DNA from: Roseateles sp.
Lineage (GTDB): Bacteria; Pseudomonadota; Gammaproteobacteria; Burkholderiales; Burkholderiaceae_C
Assembly: GCF_019237615.1 (NCBI RefSeq)
Contig: NZ_JAFAGT010000085.1
Span: forward strand, 186,001-250,000
Length of the DNA stretch: 64,000 nucleotides
Reading direction: 5' to 3'
Shown here: positions 51,474-59,560 of the stretch, piece after piece
Numbering within the stretch: position 1 is the first letter of the stretch
How the letters are laid out: the number at the start of each line of letters is the position of its first letter
Position numbers and translations under genes: made by a program
Notes under the pieces: model-generated
Database searches by the model: none
Told to the model about the DNA's origin: nothing
Seen by the model: only the letters and a program-made list of their open reading frames with translations

Positions 51474-52294
51474 CGCAGCTCCGGAGATCACCGCGCGTCG
51501 ACTTCGGCCGCCGCGTGCTGGCGCTGGGCCTGGCCTGCGCGCCGGCCGTCGGATTCGGCGCGGCGGCTGCACCCAGGGTGCCCATCCTCGTCTATCACCG
51601 CTTCGCCGCGCAGGCGCAGGACAGCATGACTGTGCGCATCGAGAACTTCCGGTCGCACCTGGACCTGCTGCAGCGGCTGCAATGCCAGGTGGTTCCCTTG
51701 TCCGAATGGGTGGCCTGGCGGCTTGCCTGGGCACTCGGCGAGCGCGCCGCGCTGCCGTCTCGCACCGTCGTGCTGACCGCCGACGACGGGCATCGAACCC
51801 AATTCGAGGTGATGGCGCCGATGCTGCGGGACCGCGGCTGGCCGGCCACGCTGTTCGTCTACCCGTCCGCGATCTCCAACGCCGGCTACGCCATGACCTG
51901 GGCACAGCTGCGCGAACTGGCCGTCGACCCGCTCTTCGCCGTGCAGTCCCATACCTTCTGGCATCCCAACCTGGTGCGCGACCGCGCGCACATGCCGGCG
52001 GCCGCCTTTCAGCGCTTCGCCGCGGACCAGCTCGTACGCTCCCGCGAGACGCTTCTCGAACGGCTGGGCCGCCCGGTCACGCTGCTGGCCTGGCCCTTCG
52101 GCCTCAGCGACGAAGGCCTGGCCCAGCAGGCCCGGGAGGCCGGCTACGTGGCCGCCTTCTCGCTGGGCAACCGTTCCGCCATGGCCGATGGCCCCTTGTT
52201 CGACGTGCCACGCCACCTGATTGTCGACAGCGTCGATGCGAGGCAACTCGGCGCCCGGCTCGAAGCGGCGTTCAACGGCAAGGCGGTGTCGTGA
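51470..52294 (+). CDS. Polysaccharide deacetylase family protein
   Basis: 274 residues with an N-terminal signal (about 1-32). NodB-homology features: VPILVYHRFA at the start of the barrel, LTADDGHRT (the metal-binding TFDDG-type motif with Phe replaced by Ala), SHTFWHPNL (H-x3-H), and LAWPFGLSDEG. Such enzymes remove N-acetyl groups from chitin-, peptidoglycan- or PNAG-like sugars. Overlaps its neighbours by ATGA and TGATG. Confidence 0.88.
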   Translation: MTQLRRSPRVDFGRRVLALGLACAPAVGFGAAAAPRVPILVYHRFAAQAQDSMTVRIENFRSHLDLLQRLQCQVVPLSEWVAWRLAWALGERAALPSRTVVLTADDGHRTQFEVMAPMLRDRGWPATLFVYPSAISNAGYAMTWAQLRELAVDPLFAVQSHTFWHPNLVRDRAHMPAAAFQRFAADQLVRSRETLLERLGRPVTLLAWPFGLSDEGLAQQAREAGYVAAFSLGNRSAMADGPLFDVPRHLIVDSVDARQLGARLEAAFNGKAVS

Positions 52295-53547
52295 TGACTG
52301 CGGCCAGGATCGGAGCGTCGCTGGTGCTCGGCCTTGCAGCGCAGATGGCGCAAGGCCTGGACGTCGTCGTTCGGGACGCTCTGTCGGGGCATCCCGTCGC
52401 CAACGCCACCGTGGTCGTCTGGCCCGATGAATTCCGCAGCGACGACCAGGGCCGGCTCGCCATCCCCGCAGCGGCCGACGGAACCCGCATCGACGCACGG
52501 GCGCCCGGCTATGCCCGGTTCCGCGGCGCGGCCGGCCCAGCGCCACTGGTCATCACACTGCAGCCGCTGCGCCCCAAGGCCCTGTACCTCTCTGCCTACG
52601 GCATCGGCAGCGCCAAACTGCGCGGCGACGCGCTCAGGCTCGTCGCCGAGACCGAGCTCAACGCGCTCGTGATCGACGTGAAGGGGGACCGCGGCATCGT
52701 GCCCTACCCCAGCGCCGCGCTGGCCGCGGCGGGCGTGGCCCAATCCGTCGTTACCGTGCGCGACATGCCGGCCCTGATGGAGAGCCTGCGGGCCCAGGGC
52801 CTGTACCTGATCGCCCGCATCGTCACGTTCAAGGACGATCCCTATGCCGAGGCTCATCCCGCCTGGGCCGTCCACGACGCCCGCGGCAACGTCTGGAAGG
52901 ATCGCGAGGGCCTGGCCTGGATCGACCCCTTCCGGCGCGAGGCATGGGAGCACAACCTGGCCCTGGCCGACGAGGCCGCGGCGCTGGGGTTCGACGAGAT
53001 TCAGTTCGACTACCTGCGCTTTCCCGACGCCACGGGGCTCGCCTTTGCCGAACCGGACACCGAGGACCGGCGCATCGTCGCGATCGGTGCGTTCCTCGAC
53101 GCGGCGCGGCACAGGCTCGCCCGTCATAACGTCTTCATCGCCGCCGACGTCTTCGGCTACGTGACCTGGAACCGCGACGACACGCACATCGGCCAGCGTC
53201 TCGAATCCATCATCGCCCACGTAGACTATCTGTCGCCCATGCTTTACCCGTCGGGCTTCACGTTCGGCATCCCAGGCTACCGCGACCCGGTGGCGGCCCC
53301 CTACGAGATCGTCTATCGCAGCCTGCAGCGTGCACTGGAGCGAACCGGTCTGCCCGCGACCCGGCTGCGGCCCTGGCTGCAGGCGTTCCGCGACTATGCC
53401 TTCGATCGCCGCATGTTCGGCGAGCGCGAGATCCGGCTGCAGATCGAGGCCGCTGAGTCGCTCGGCACGGACGGCTGGATGCTCTGGAACGCTGGCAACC
53501 GCTACCAGGAGGGTGGCCTGGACCGGGAGCAGCCTGCAAGGCCCTGA
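52294..53547 (+). CDS. Putative glycoside hydrolase (DUF4015) with N-terminal carboxypeptidase-regulatory-like domain
   Basis: 417 residues. Signal peptide (1-22, ending AQG), a small beta domain (LDVVVRDALSGHPVANATVV, then a GYARF turn, about 23-85) and a TIM-barrel of the DUF4015 type: ALYLSAYGIGSAKLRGDAL, LNALVIDVKGDRG, IARIVTFKDDPYAEAHP, FDEIQFDYLRFPD and DYLSPMLYPSGF. The acidic residues in DVKGD and QFDYLRFPD are likely catalytic. Paired with a deacetylase it resembles the two-domain PgaB, split into two proteins. ATG at 52294 overlaps the previous stop. Confidence 0.85.
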   Translation: MTAARIGASLVLGLAAQMAQGLDVVVRDALSGHPVANATVVVWPDEFRSDDQGRLAIPAAADGTRIDARAPGYARFRGAAGPAPLVITLQPLRPKALYLSAYGIGSAKLRGDALRLVAETELNALVIDVKGDRGIVPYPSAALAAAGVAQSVVTVRDMPALMESLRAQGLYLIARIVTFKDDPYAEAHPAWAVHDARGNVWKDREGLAWIDPFRREAWEHNLALADEAAALGFDEIQFDYLRFPDATGLAFAEPDTEDRRIVAIGAFLDAARHRLARHNVFIAADVFGYVTWNRDDTHIGQRLESIIAHVDYLSPMLYPSGFTFGIPGYRDPVAAPYEIVYRSLQRALERTGLPATRLRPWLQAFRDYAFDRRMFGEREIRLQIEAAESLGTDGWMLWNAGNRYQEGGLDREQPARP

Positions 53548-53572
53548 CCGGCCGCCGAGCAGGGAGCGAGGA

Positions 53573-53668
53573 TCAATCCCGGGTGACGAACGCAATGAAG
53601 AGACGGAAGGCGAGCCACAGCAGGGCCCCGCAACCCACAGCCAACAGCGACCACAGCAACGGCCTCAC
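53573..53668 (-). CDS. Possible 31-residue membrane peptide
   Basis: A GTG at 53668 opens 31 codons reading VRPLLWSLLAVGCGALLWLA and RLFIAFVTRD, a good single membrane helix with a charged end. AAGGTG lies 9 bases upstream. It starts 27 bp after the flavodoxin stop on the same strand. It is too short to be sure. Confidence 0.35.
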   Translation of the reverse strand: MRPLLWSLLAVGCGALLWLAFRLFIAFVTRD

Positions 53669-53694
53669 GGCGCCCGCACCTTCAATCCGACCGC

Positions 53695-54222
53695 TCAGCC
53701 CGACGACTCCGGCGACAGCACGAACGGACGGATCTCGCCCGGCATATCCACGGACGCCTCGAGTGCTGCGGCGAGCGCCAACAGCCGCGGCGCATAACTT
53801 CCGTCATCGACCTCACGCGCCGTGAAGGTCGTGCTCATGACAGGCGCCCGTTCCAGGATGTCGCCGACCTCCGCCGCGGCGTTCTGGCCACCCTTGCCGC
53901 CCATCACCGCGACGACGGCCACCCGACGAATGCTGTCCCGGAAGCTTGCGACGAAGCTGCGCATCGGGCTCGCCAGACGGTACACCCAGATGGGCGCCAC
54001 CAGCACCACCAGGTCGAACTGGACCGGGTCTGGGCCGTTGTAGACGATGGGAGGCTTGAGCCGCAGCAGCGACTCGACGGCGCAGCGCAGCGTGACCCAT
54101 GCCTTGCGCGGATGCCGCTCCTGGATTTGCACGCTGGTCCAGTTGCGCGAACGGCACAGCAACTCCGTCAGGCGGGCGCCAGTACCAGTCATCGAATACG
54201 TGACGACGAGGATCTTGCTCAT
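53695..54222 (-). CDS. Flavodoxin family protein
   Basis: 175 residues. An FMN-binding start (MSKILVVTYSMTGTGARLTELL, phosphate loop YSMTGTGAR), VVLVAPIWVYRLASPMRSF over the flavin ring and VAVVAVMGGKGGQNAA. Probably a soluble electron carrier or NAD(P)H:quinone reductase-like protein. The ATG at 54222 coincides with the predicted start of transcription from the FNR-like box at 54257-54270, and no Shine-Dalgarno is seen, so translation may be leaderless. Confidence 0.87.
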   Translation of the reverse strand: MSKILVVTYSMTGTGARLTELLCRSRNWTSVQIQERHPRKAWVTLRCAVESLLRLKPPIVYNGPDPVQFDLVVLVAPIWVYRLASPMRSFVASFRDSIRRVAVVAVMGGKGGQNAAAEVGDILERAPVMSTTFTAREVDDGSYAPRLLALAAALEASVDMPGEIRPFVLSPESSG

Positions 54223-54256
54223 GCAATCCAGCCTAGGTGCTGGGGCCGATGGCGGA

Positions 54257-54270
54257 TTGACCTAGCGCAA
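54257..54270 (-). promoter_or_regulatory. FNR/Anr-like box before the flavodoxin gene
   Basis: Read on the minus strand TTGCG-CTAG-GTCAA. Predicted class II start at 54222, exactly the first base of the flavodoxin ATG; TAGGCT (54235-54230) is the -10 candidate. Confidence 0.7.
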
Positions 54271-54316
54271 GCCCTGCTTCGATGCCGGACCGAAGCGACG
54301 GACAAGCCCCGGTGTC

Positions 54317-54330
54317 TTGATCCAGCGCAA
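54317..54330 (+). promoter_or_regulatory. FNR/Anr-like box before the frameshifted gene and Usp-FtsH operon
   Basis: TTGAT-CCAG-CGCAA. Predicted class II start near 54365 with TAGAGT (54352-54357) at the -10 position, 17 bases before the ATG at 54382. Two sites only 60 bp apart serve divergent transcripts. Confidence 0.7.
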
Positions 54331-54381
54331 ACGGCCCGGACGCGGCCTGCCTAGAGTGGCTTCAGATTGAGCAGGTCTCAT

Positions 54382-54689
54382 ATGTCCGACCGCGTCAACC
54401 CACATCCTTACCCGCACCAGCCCGTTGCGCCCAAGGTCGATCTCGCCTCACCACTATGGCCTTGGGCCGCGGCATCGACGCTCTACAGCCAGGCCGCGTG
54501 GTGGAGAGCCGCCGAGAACTGCCTCTCGAACCTGGCGCCGCCCACTTTGACCCGCGGGCCGCAGCCGCCCGCTACGCCAGCGTTCCACAGGGCTGTGCGC
54601 ACTTCGGCAACGGGCCGCTGCAAATGGCCTGGGAGGTCTGGGCTCGCATGGGGCCGGATGCGCTGCGGCATGACGTAGAAGAGATCTGA
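54382..54689 (+). pseudogene. Frameshifted gene of unknown function
   Basis: The first frame from ATG 54382 gives a plausible start (MSDRVNPHPYPHQPVAPK, DLASPLWPWAAA, STLYSQAAWWRAAENCLS) to about 54540, then turns Arg/Pro-rich. The adjacent frame from there to TGA 54689 gives a sensible end (HFDPRAAAARYASVPQG, HFGNGPLQMAWEVWARMG, DALRHDVEEI). One lost base near 54530-54545 would explain both. The whole would be about 102 residues. It lies between an FNR-like promoter and the Usp gene. A sequencing error is also possible. Confidence 0.5.
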
Positions 54690-54727
54690 AGGGCGCTAGC
54701 GGGAACAGCCACGCAAGGAGAAACGAC

Positions 54728-55573
54728 ATGGCGATCCGAACCATCCTCGTCAACCTCGACAATGGGAAGCACACGCGCGCCCGGGTCGCCGCAGCCGCTG
54801 CGCTGGCCATTCAGCACGATGCCCACCTCGTCGGCCTCGCATCCACCGGATGGGTGATCGCAGCGGCCGATGTCGATGGCTCGCTCGGGCTGGGGGCCTA
54901 CCAAGCGGCCGCCATGCGGGAGCTGAGGGAACTTGCGCAGGGCTGCGCCGAGGATTTCCACCAGCAGGTCGAGCGGTTGGGCGTGCTGTCGCACGAGGAG
55001 CACATCGAGCTGGGCTACCCAGCCGACACGATGCCACGGGCGGCGCGCTACTGCGACCTGACCGTCATGACCCAGACGGACCCCGACGATGACTACGTGC
55101 TGCGCACACCCCACCTCGCCCAGGACGTGCTGTTGCAGTCCGGCCGGCCGCTGCTGGCCCTGCCCTACGCGGGCGAATGGACGGTCGCGCCCGCCACCCG
55201 AGTTCTGGTGGGCTGGAACGCCAGCCGGGAGGCGGCTCGGGCGATGCAGGACGCCATGCCCTTCCTGTGCAAGGCTGCAAGCGTCGAGGTCGTCGTCTTC
55301 GAGACGCCCGAGGACGTGGATCTGGAGCACGGCGACGTGCCAGGCGCCGACATCGGGCTGTGGCTGGCCCGCCATGGCGTCAAGGTGGACGTCAGGTATG
55401 TCGCCACCGACGTCGCCGCGGGTGAGGCCCTGCTGTCGCACGCCGCAAACATGGGCGCCGACCTCATCGTCGCCGGTGGCTATGGCCATTCGCGGTTCCG
55501 CGAGGTCGTGCTGGGCGGTGTGACACGCACACTGCTGCACAGCTCGCCCGTCCCGGTTCTGTTGTCGCACTGA
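54728..55573 (+). CDS. Universal stress protein, tandem-domain
   Basis: 281 residues, two Usp domains. The second carries VLVGWNASREAARAM and the ATP-binding-type GGYGHSRFREVVLGGVTRTLL ending SSPVPVLLSH. The architecture matches the Usp at 49272 and the C-termini are alike, so the two are probably paralogues. AAGGAG lies 7 bases before the ATG. The FtsH-like gene follows after 9 bp, forming an operon from the FNR-like promoter at 54317. Confidence 0.93.
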   Translation: MAIRTILVNLDNGKHTRARVAAAAALAIQHDAHLVGLASTGWVIAAADVDGSLGLGAYQAAAMRELRELAQGCAEDFHQQVERLGVLSHEEHIELGYPADTMPRAARYCDLTVMTQTDPDDDYVLRTPHLAQDVLLQSGRPLLALPYAGEWTVAPATRVLVGWNASREAARAMQDAMPFLCKAASVEVVVFETPEDVDLEHGDVPGADIGLWLARHGVKVDVRYVATDVAAGEALLSHAANMGADLIVAGGYGHSRFREVVLGGVTRTLLHSSPVPVLLSH

Positions 55574-55582
55574 CCGTCGACC

Positions 55583-57448
55583 ATGCCGCTCAGGCTGCAG
55601 CGCCCGCCGACCTGGCTGCTGGTCGGCATCATGATGTTGCTGTGGCTGGCCTGGGTCTCCCGCGCTGCCTGGCAGACCAGTCAGGGCATCGAGGTACTGT
55701 CCTACAGCGCCTTCGAGGACAAACTGCGCGATGGCGAGGTGTCGCAGGTCACCATCAGCGACGGGCGCGTTGTCGGCGAGCTGAAGATCCCGGATGCCCA
55801 GGGTCACCGTCAGATTGCGGCGGAACTGGTCGATCCGGGCCTGGCCGAACGCCTGTCGAAGTTCGGCGTGAACTACCAGCAGGTGCACGAGTCGACGCTG
55901 TTGCGCGACCTGCTATCGTGGATCGCACCCTTTCTCGTGCTGATGGTGTTCTGGAGCGTGATGGCACGACGCGCCGGCGGCCTGAGCGGCGGTGCCGGGC
56001 TGATGGGCGTCGGCCAGAGCAAGGCGCGGCTGTACAACGTGGAGCGCAACACCGGCGTACGCTTCGAAGACGTGGCCGGCGTGGACGAGGCCAAGGCGGA
56101 ACTGCGGGAGCTGGTGGAATTCCTGAAGGACCCTGAGCGGCATGGCCGTCTTGGCGCTCGCGTGCCCAAGGGCGTACTGCTGGTCGGCCCCACCGGCACC
56201 GGCAAGACCCTGCTGGCGCGCGCCGTGGCCGGCGAGGCAGGCGTGGCCTTCCTCACCATCAGTGGCTCGGAGTTCATCGAGCTCTTCGTCGGCGTTGGCG
56301 CGGCGCGCGTACGCGACCTGTTCGAGCAGGCGCGAGCGAACGCACCGGCCATCATCTTCATCGACGAGCTCGACGCTCTCGGCAAGGTGCGCAGCGTCAT
56401 GCCGATCGCCGGCGGCCACGAGGAGCGCGAGCAGACGCTGAACCAACTGCTCGTCGAACTGGATGGCTTCGACCCCAGCGTCGGCGTCGTACTGCTGGCC
56501 GCGACGAATCGTCCCGAGATCCTGGACCCCGCCCTGCTGCGCTCCGGACGCTTCGACCGCCAGGTCCTGGTGGACCGGCCGGACCGGACCGGCCGCCTGG
56601 CCATCTTGAAGGTCCACGCGCGCAAGATCCGCATGGCGGCGGGCACCGACCTGGAGCAGGTTGCCGCGATCACGGTCGGGCTGGCCGGCGCCGACCTGGC
56701 CAACGTGGTCAACGAAGCCGCGCTCACAGCCACGCGCCGCGGCGCCGACGCCGTGGAACTCGCCGACTTCACGGTCGCCATCGAGCGCCTCGTGGCCGGC
56801 ATCGAGAAGAAGAGTCGATTGGTCACCGTGCGGGAACGGGAATGGGTCGCCACGCACGAGCTGGGCCACGCCTTCGTCGCGCTGATGCTGCCCTCCACCG
56901 ACCCCGTGCACAAAGTGTCCATCGTGCCGCGCGGCATGGCGGCGCTGGGCTACACCCTGCAGCGCCCGAGCGATGACCGGCACCTGATGCGCAAGTCCGA
57001 GCTCACCGACAAGCTGGCCGTGCTACTGGGCGGCCGCGCCGCCGAGATCATGGCCTTTGGCGAACCGTCCACAGGCGCCGCCGACGACCTGGCCAAGGCC
57101 ACCGACCTGGCGCGGGACATGGTGCTGCGCTTTGGCATGGACGACCGGCTTGGGCCAATGTCGCTGGCGGGAGCGCATGCTGTCTTCCTACCGACGCCCG
57201 AGAGTCCGTCCCCGGGCCAGCCGCCAGCGGGCGCTCGCACGACCCAGCGCGTCGACGAGGCCGTCCATGCCCTGCTCGAGGAGGCACAGGCCCGCGCGAC
57301 GGCCCTGCTGTCGCAGCGACGCGGCGCGCTCGAGCGCGGCGTGAAGGCGCTGATGGCACAGGAGACACTGGACGAGGCGCAGCTGAAAGCATTTCTTGCT
57401 GCCGAGCCGCCCCCGGCGCAACCGCCTGTGCCTGCGGCCGCATCCTGA
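55583..57448 (+). CDS. FtsH-like ATP-dependent membrane zinc protease (accessory copy)
   Basis: 621 residues. One membrane helix at 10-30, a short periplasmic part, a second helix at about 112-130, then the AAA domain: Walker A GPTGTGKT (about 202-209), Walker B IIFIDELDA, and second region LRSGRFDRQV. The protease domain has HELGH (about 425-429; typical FtsH has HEAGH) and the third ligand in GAADDLAKAT near 500. It degrades membrane and regulatory proteins. An additional FtsH next to Usp genes in a low-oxygen island suggests special protein quality control. The main chromosomal ftsH would be elsewhere. Confidence 0.92.
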   Translation: MPLRLQRPPTWLLVGIMMLLWLAWVSRAAWQTSQGIEVLSYSAFEDKLRDGEVSQVTISDGRVVGELKIPDAQGHRQIAAELVDPGLAERLSKFGVNYQQVHESTLLRDLLSWIAPFLVLMVFWSVMARRAGGLSGGAGLMGVGQSKARLYNVERNTGVRFEDVAGVDEAKAELRELVEFLKDPERHGRLGARVPKGVLLVGPTGTGKTLLARAVAGEAGVAFLTISGSEFIELFVGVGAARVRDLFEQARANAPAIIFIDELDALGKVRSVMPIAGGHEEREQTLNQLLVELDGFDPSVGVVLLAATNRPEILDPALLRSGRFDRQVLVDRPDRTGRLAILKVHARKIRMAAGTDLEQVAAITVGLAGADLANVVNEAALTATRRGADAVELADFTVAIERLVAGIEKKSRLVTVREREWVATHELGHAFVALMLPSTDPVHKVSIVPRGMAALGYTLQRPSDDRHLMRKSELTDKLAVLLGGRAAEIMAFGEPSTGAADDLAKATDLARDMVLRFGMDDRLGPMSLAGAHAVFLPTPESPSPGQPPAGARTTQRVDEAVHALLEEAQARATALLSQRRGALERGVKALMAQETLDEAQLKAFLAAEPPPAQPPVPAAAS

Positions 57449-57470
57449 ACAGACAGCGGATGCCGCCGCG

Positions 57471-57920
57471 TCAGCGAACGATCATCACCGGCACGGTGGC
57501 CATCGACAGCACCCCCTGCGACTGGCTGCCGAGCAGGTGCGCCATCTTGCCGCCCAGGCCATGCGAGGACATGACGATGAGATCGCAGTTCTCGCGCTGC
57601 GCGGTCGCGACAATCTCGTGGCGGGGTGACTTTCCGCTGATGACCACGCGCCGCTCGACACGCGTGTCACCCTGCACGGCACGGACGACAGCCTCGTCCA
57701 GCAGGCGCCGCCCCTCGGCCAGGATCTCCTCGCGCAGTTCCGTCGCATCCGGCCGGGAGCTCACCACGGCCTGCAGGTAGTCGGACAACCCGTAGTCATG
57801 CATCACGAGCAACGCCGTCACGCGCGCCCCACCGCCCAGCCGCAGAGCCAGCTGGATCGCCTTGTCGGCCAGCAGCGAGCCGTCGGTGGCCACCAGCACA
57901 TGCTTGAAAACGTTCTCCAT
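57471..57920 (-). CDS. Universal stress protein, single domain
   Basis: 149 residues, one UspA domain. Start MENVFKHVLVATDGSLLADK; nucleotide motif VMSSHGLGGKMAHLLGSQSQGVL (G-x2-G-x9-G(S/T) type) and the closing VPVMIVR. A GTG at 57929 could add three residues. Downstream of, and probably co-transcribed with, the next Usp gene; the spacing is 17 bp. Confidence 0.93.
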   Translation of the reverse strand: MENVFKHVLVATDGSLLADKAIQLALRLGGGARVTALLVMHDYGLSDYLQAVVSSRPDATELREEILAEGRRLLDEAVVRAVQGDTRVERRVVISGKSPRHEIVATAQRENCDLIVMSSHGLGGKMAHLLGSQSQGVLSMATVPVMIVR

Positions 57921-57937
57921 GTCTCGCACCTCACGCG

Positions 57938-58360
57938 TCAGCGGATCAGCAGCACCGGGACCTTGGTGCGCGCAAGCAACCGGTAGGACACCGATCCCAG
58001 TAGCGCGCTGGCGAGCGCGCCAGCGCCCTGCGAGCCCATCACCAGCAGGTCCGGCTCTTCCGCGTCGACGATCGCCGCCAGCCTGTCACCCGGATGACCC
58101 ACGGCGTGCCGCTCGCGCAGCCGCCAGCCCTGCATCTGCGCGAACGCCCGCACCGGGCGGAACACCTTCTCGCGCTCGTCTGCGTAGTACGACTGCAGCA
58201 GCCCGCGCGGCAGGACCTGGACCGCATGGGGCGGGATCTCTTCCGTCACGTTCAATGCGACGAATTCGTTGTCCTTGCCGACCAGTTCGTCGTGAGCAGC
58301 GATGTAGCTCAACATGCGCTTGGTGTAGGCACTGCCATCGACCGCGAGAACGATCTTCAT
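57938..58360 (-). CDS. Universal stress protein, single domain
   Basis: 140 residues, one UspA domain: MKIVLAVDGSAYTKRML start, LLVMGSQGAGALASALLGSV and SYRLLARTKVPVLLIR end, the ATP-binding signature. AAAGGAG precedes the ATG at 58360. Divergent from the alcohol dehydrogenase gene; the FNR-like site at 58425 could serve both. Confidence 0.93.
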   Translation of the reverse strand: MKIVLAVDGSAYTKRMLSYIAAHDELVGKDNEFVALNVTEEIPPHAVQVLPRGLLQSYYADEREKVFRPVRAFAQMQGWRLRERHAVGHPGDRLAAIVDAEEPDLLVMGSQGAGALASALLGSVSYRLLARTKVPVLLIR

Positions 58361-58424
58361 CGAGCGCTCCTTTCGCCCGCCTGGGACGATGAGCCGATGC
58401 TGCGCGCACTGGCGTCGAGACAGC

Positions 58425-58438
58425 TTGCGATGGATCAA
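58425..58438. promoter_or_regulatory. FNR/Anr-like box between the Usp and alcohol dehydrogenase genes
   Basis: TTGCG-ATGG-ATCAA. For the + strand, the class II start would be near 58473 with CAGAAT (58460-58465) at -10, 33 bases before the dehydrogenase ATG. For the minus strand the start would be near 58390, 30 bases before the Usp ATG, with CAGCAT at -10, so it may drive both. Confidence 0.65.
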
Positions 58439-58505
58439 TCCCTGCCCCCGAGACCTCGCCAGAATCCCCTGTGCCGGCCCACTTCCGCGCTCTGCGGCGT
58501 CGCCG

Positions 58506-59507
58506 ATGTCCAAGATGCATGCCATGGTCCTGCAGCGTCCGGGAGCTTCCCTGCAACTGCAGGAACAGTTCCTGCCGGCCCCCGCCGCGGGTGAGGTGCT
58601 GCTGCGCGTCCTCGCCTGCGCGGTCTGCCGCACGGACCTCCACGTGATGGACGGCGAGCTCCCGCAGGCCCGCTACCCCATCGTGCCAGGGCACGAGATC
58701 GTGGGTGTTGTCGAGGCGCTGGGGGCGCAGGTAGCAGGACTGCGCCTGGGTCAGACCGTCGGCCTCACCTGGCTGGGCAGGAGCTGCGGCAGCTGCAGCT
58801 TCTGTCTCGGCAAGCAGGAGAACCTCTGCGACGAGCCCGAATTCACAGGCTGCACGCGTGACGGCGGATTCGCCACCCACACGCTGGCCGACGCGGCGTT
58901 CTGCCTGCCGCTGAGCGACTTCCAGGCGGAGGATCCCGAGCACACTGCTCCGCTGCTGTGCGCGGGCCTGATCGGCTGGCGGGCACTCCGGGCTGTAGGC
59001 AAGGAAACCCGCGTGTTGGGCCTGTACGGCTTCGGGGCCGCGGCCCACCTGCTCGCCCAGGTCGCGACGGCCCAGGGACGCTCCGTTTATGCGTTCACCC
59101 GCCCCGGCGATGCGGATGGCCAGGCCTTCGCCCTATCTCTCGGTGTGGCCTGGGCCGGCGGCTGCGACGAGATGCCGCCCCAGCGCCTGGACGGTGCCAT
59201 CCTGTTCGCGCCGGCGGGCGAGCTGGTGCCGCAGGCGCTCGGTGCGGTACGCAAGGGTGGCGTGGTGGTCTGCGGCGGTATCCACATGAGCGACATCCCG
59301 TCGTTTCCGTACCGGCTGCTGTGGGAGGAAAGGCGCTTGTCGTCCGTAGCCAACCTTGCCCGGCGCGACGGCCGCGAGTTCCTGCGCACCGCCGACACAC
59401 TTCGCCTGCGCGCCCGCACGACCCGCTATCCCCTGCGGGATGCCAACCTCGCGGTGGCCGACCTGCGCCAGGGCCGGGTCATGGGTGCCGCCGTGCTCAT
59501 TCCCTGA
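58506..59507 (+). CDS. Zinc-dependent alcohol dehydrogenase
   Basis: 333 residues of the MDR family. Catalytic zinc region ACAVCRTDLHVMDGE and GHEIVGVVE, structural zinc cysteines CGSCSFCLGKQENLC, and a Rossmann start LGLYGFGAAAHLLAQVA. Close in type to the AdhP-like dehydrogenases seen beside Usp genes in low-oxygen loci; likely re-oxidises NADH by reducing aldehydes. ATGs at 58506, 58515 and 58524 are all in frame; no strong ribosome-binding site. Confidence 0.92.
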   Translation: MSKMHAMVLQRPGASLQLQEQFLPAPAAGEVLLRVLACAVCRTDLHVMDGELPQARYPIVPGHEIVGVVEALGAQVAGLRLGQTVGLTWLGRSCGSCSFCLGKQENLCDEPEFTGCTRDGGFATHTLADAAFCLPLSDFQAEDPEHTAPLLCAGLIGWRALRAVGKETRVLGLYGFGAAAHLLAQVATAQGRSVYAFTRPGDADGQAFALSLGVAWAGGCDEMPPQRLDGAILFAPAGELVPQALGAVRKGGVVVCGGIHMSDIPSFPYRLLWEERRLSSVANLARRDGREFLRTADTLRLRARTTRYPLRDANLAVADLRQGRVMGAAVLIP

Positions 59508-59511
59508 TGGA

Positions 59512-59525
59512 TTGACGCCGCGCAA
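59512..59525 (+). promoter_or_regulatory. FNR/Anr-like box before the acyl-CoA synthetase/GNAT gene
   Basis: TTGAC-GCCG-CGCAA. The predicted class II start (59560) falls one base before the ATG at 59561, again leaderless; GACGAT is at the -10 position. Confidence 0.7.
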
Positions 59526-59560
59526 GGTCCGGACCGCCGGTGTTGCCGACGATGACAGCC

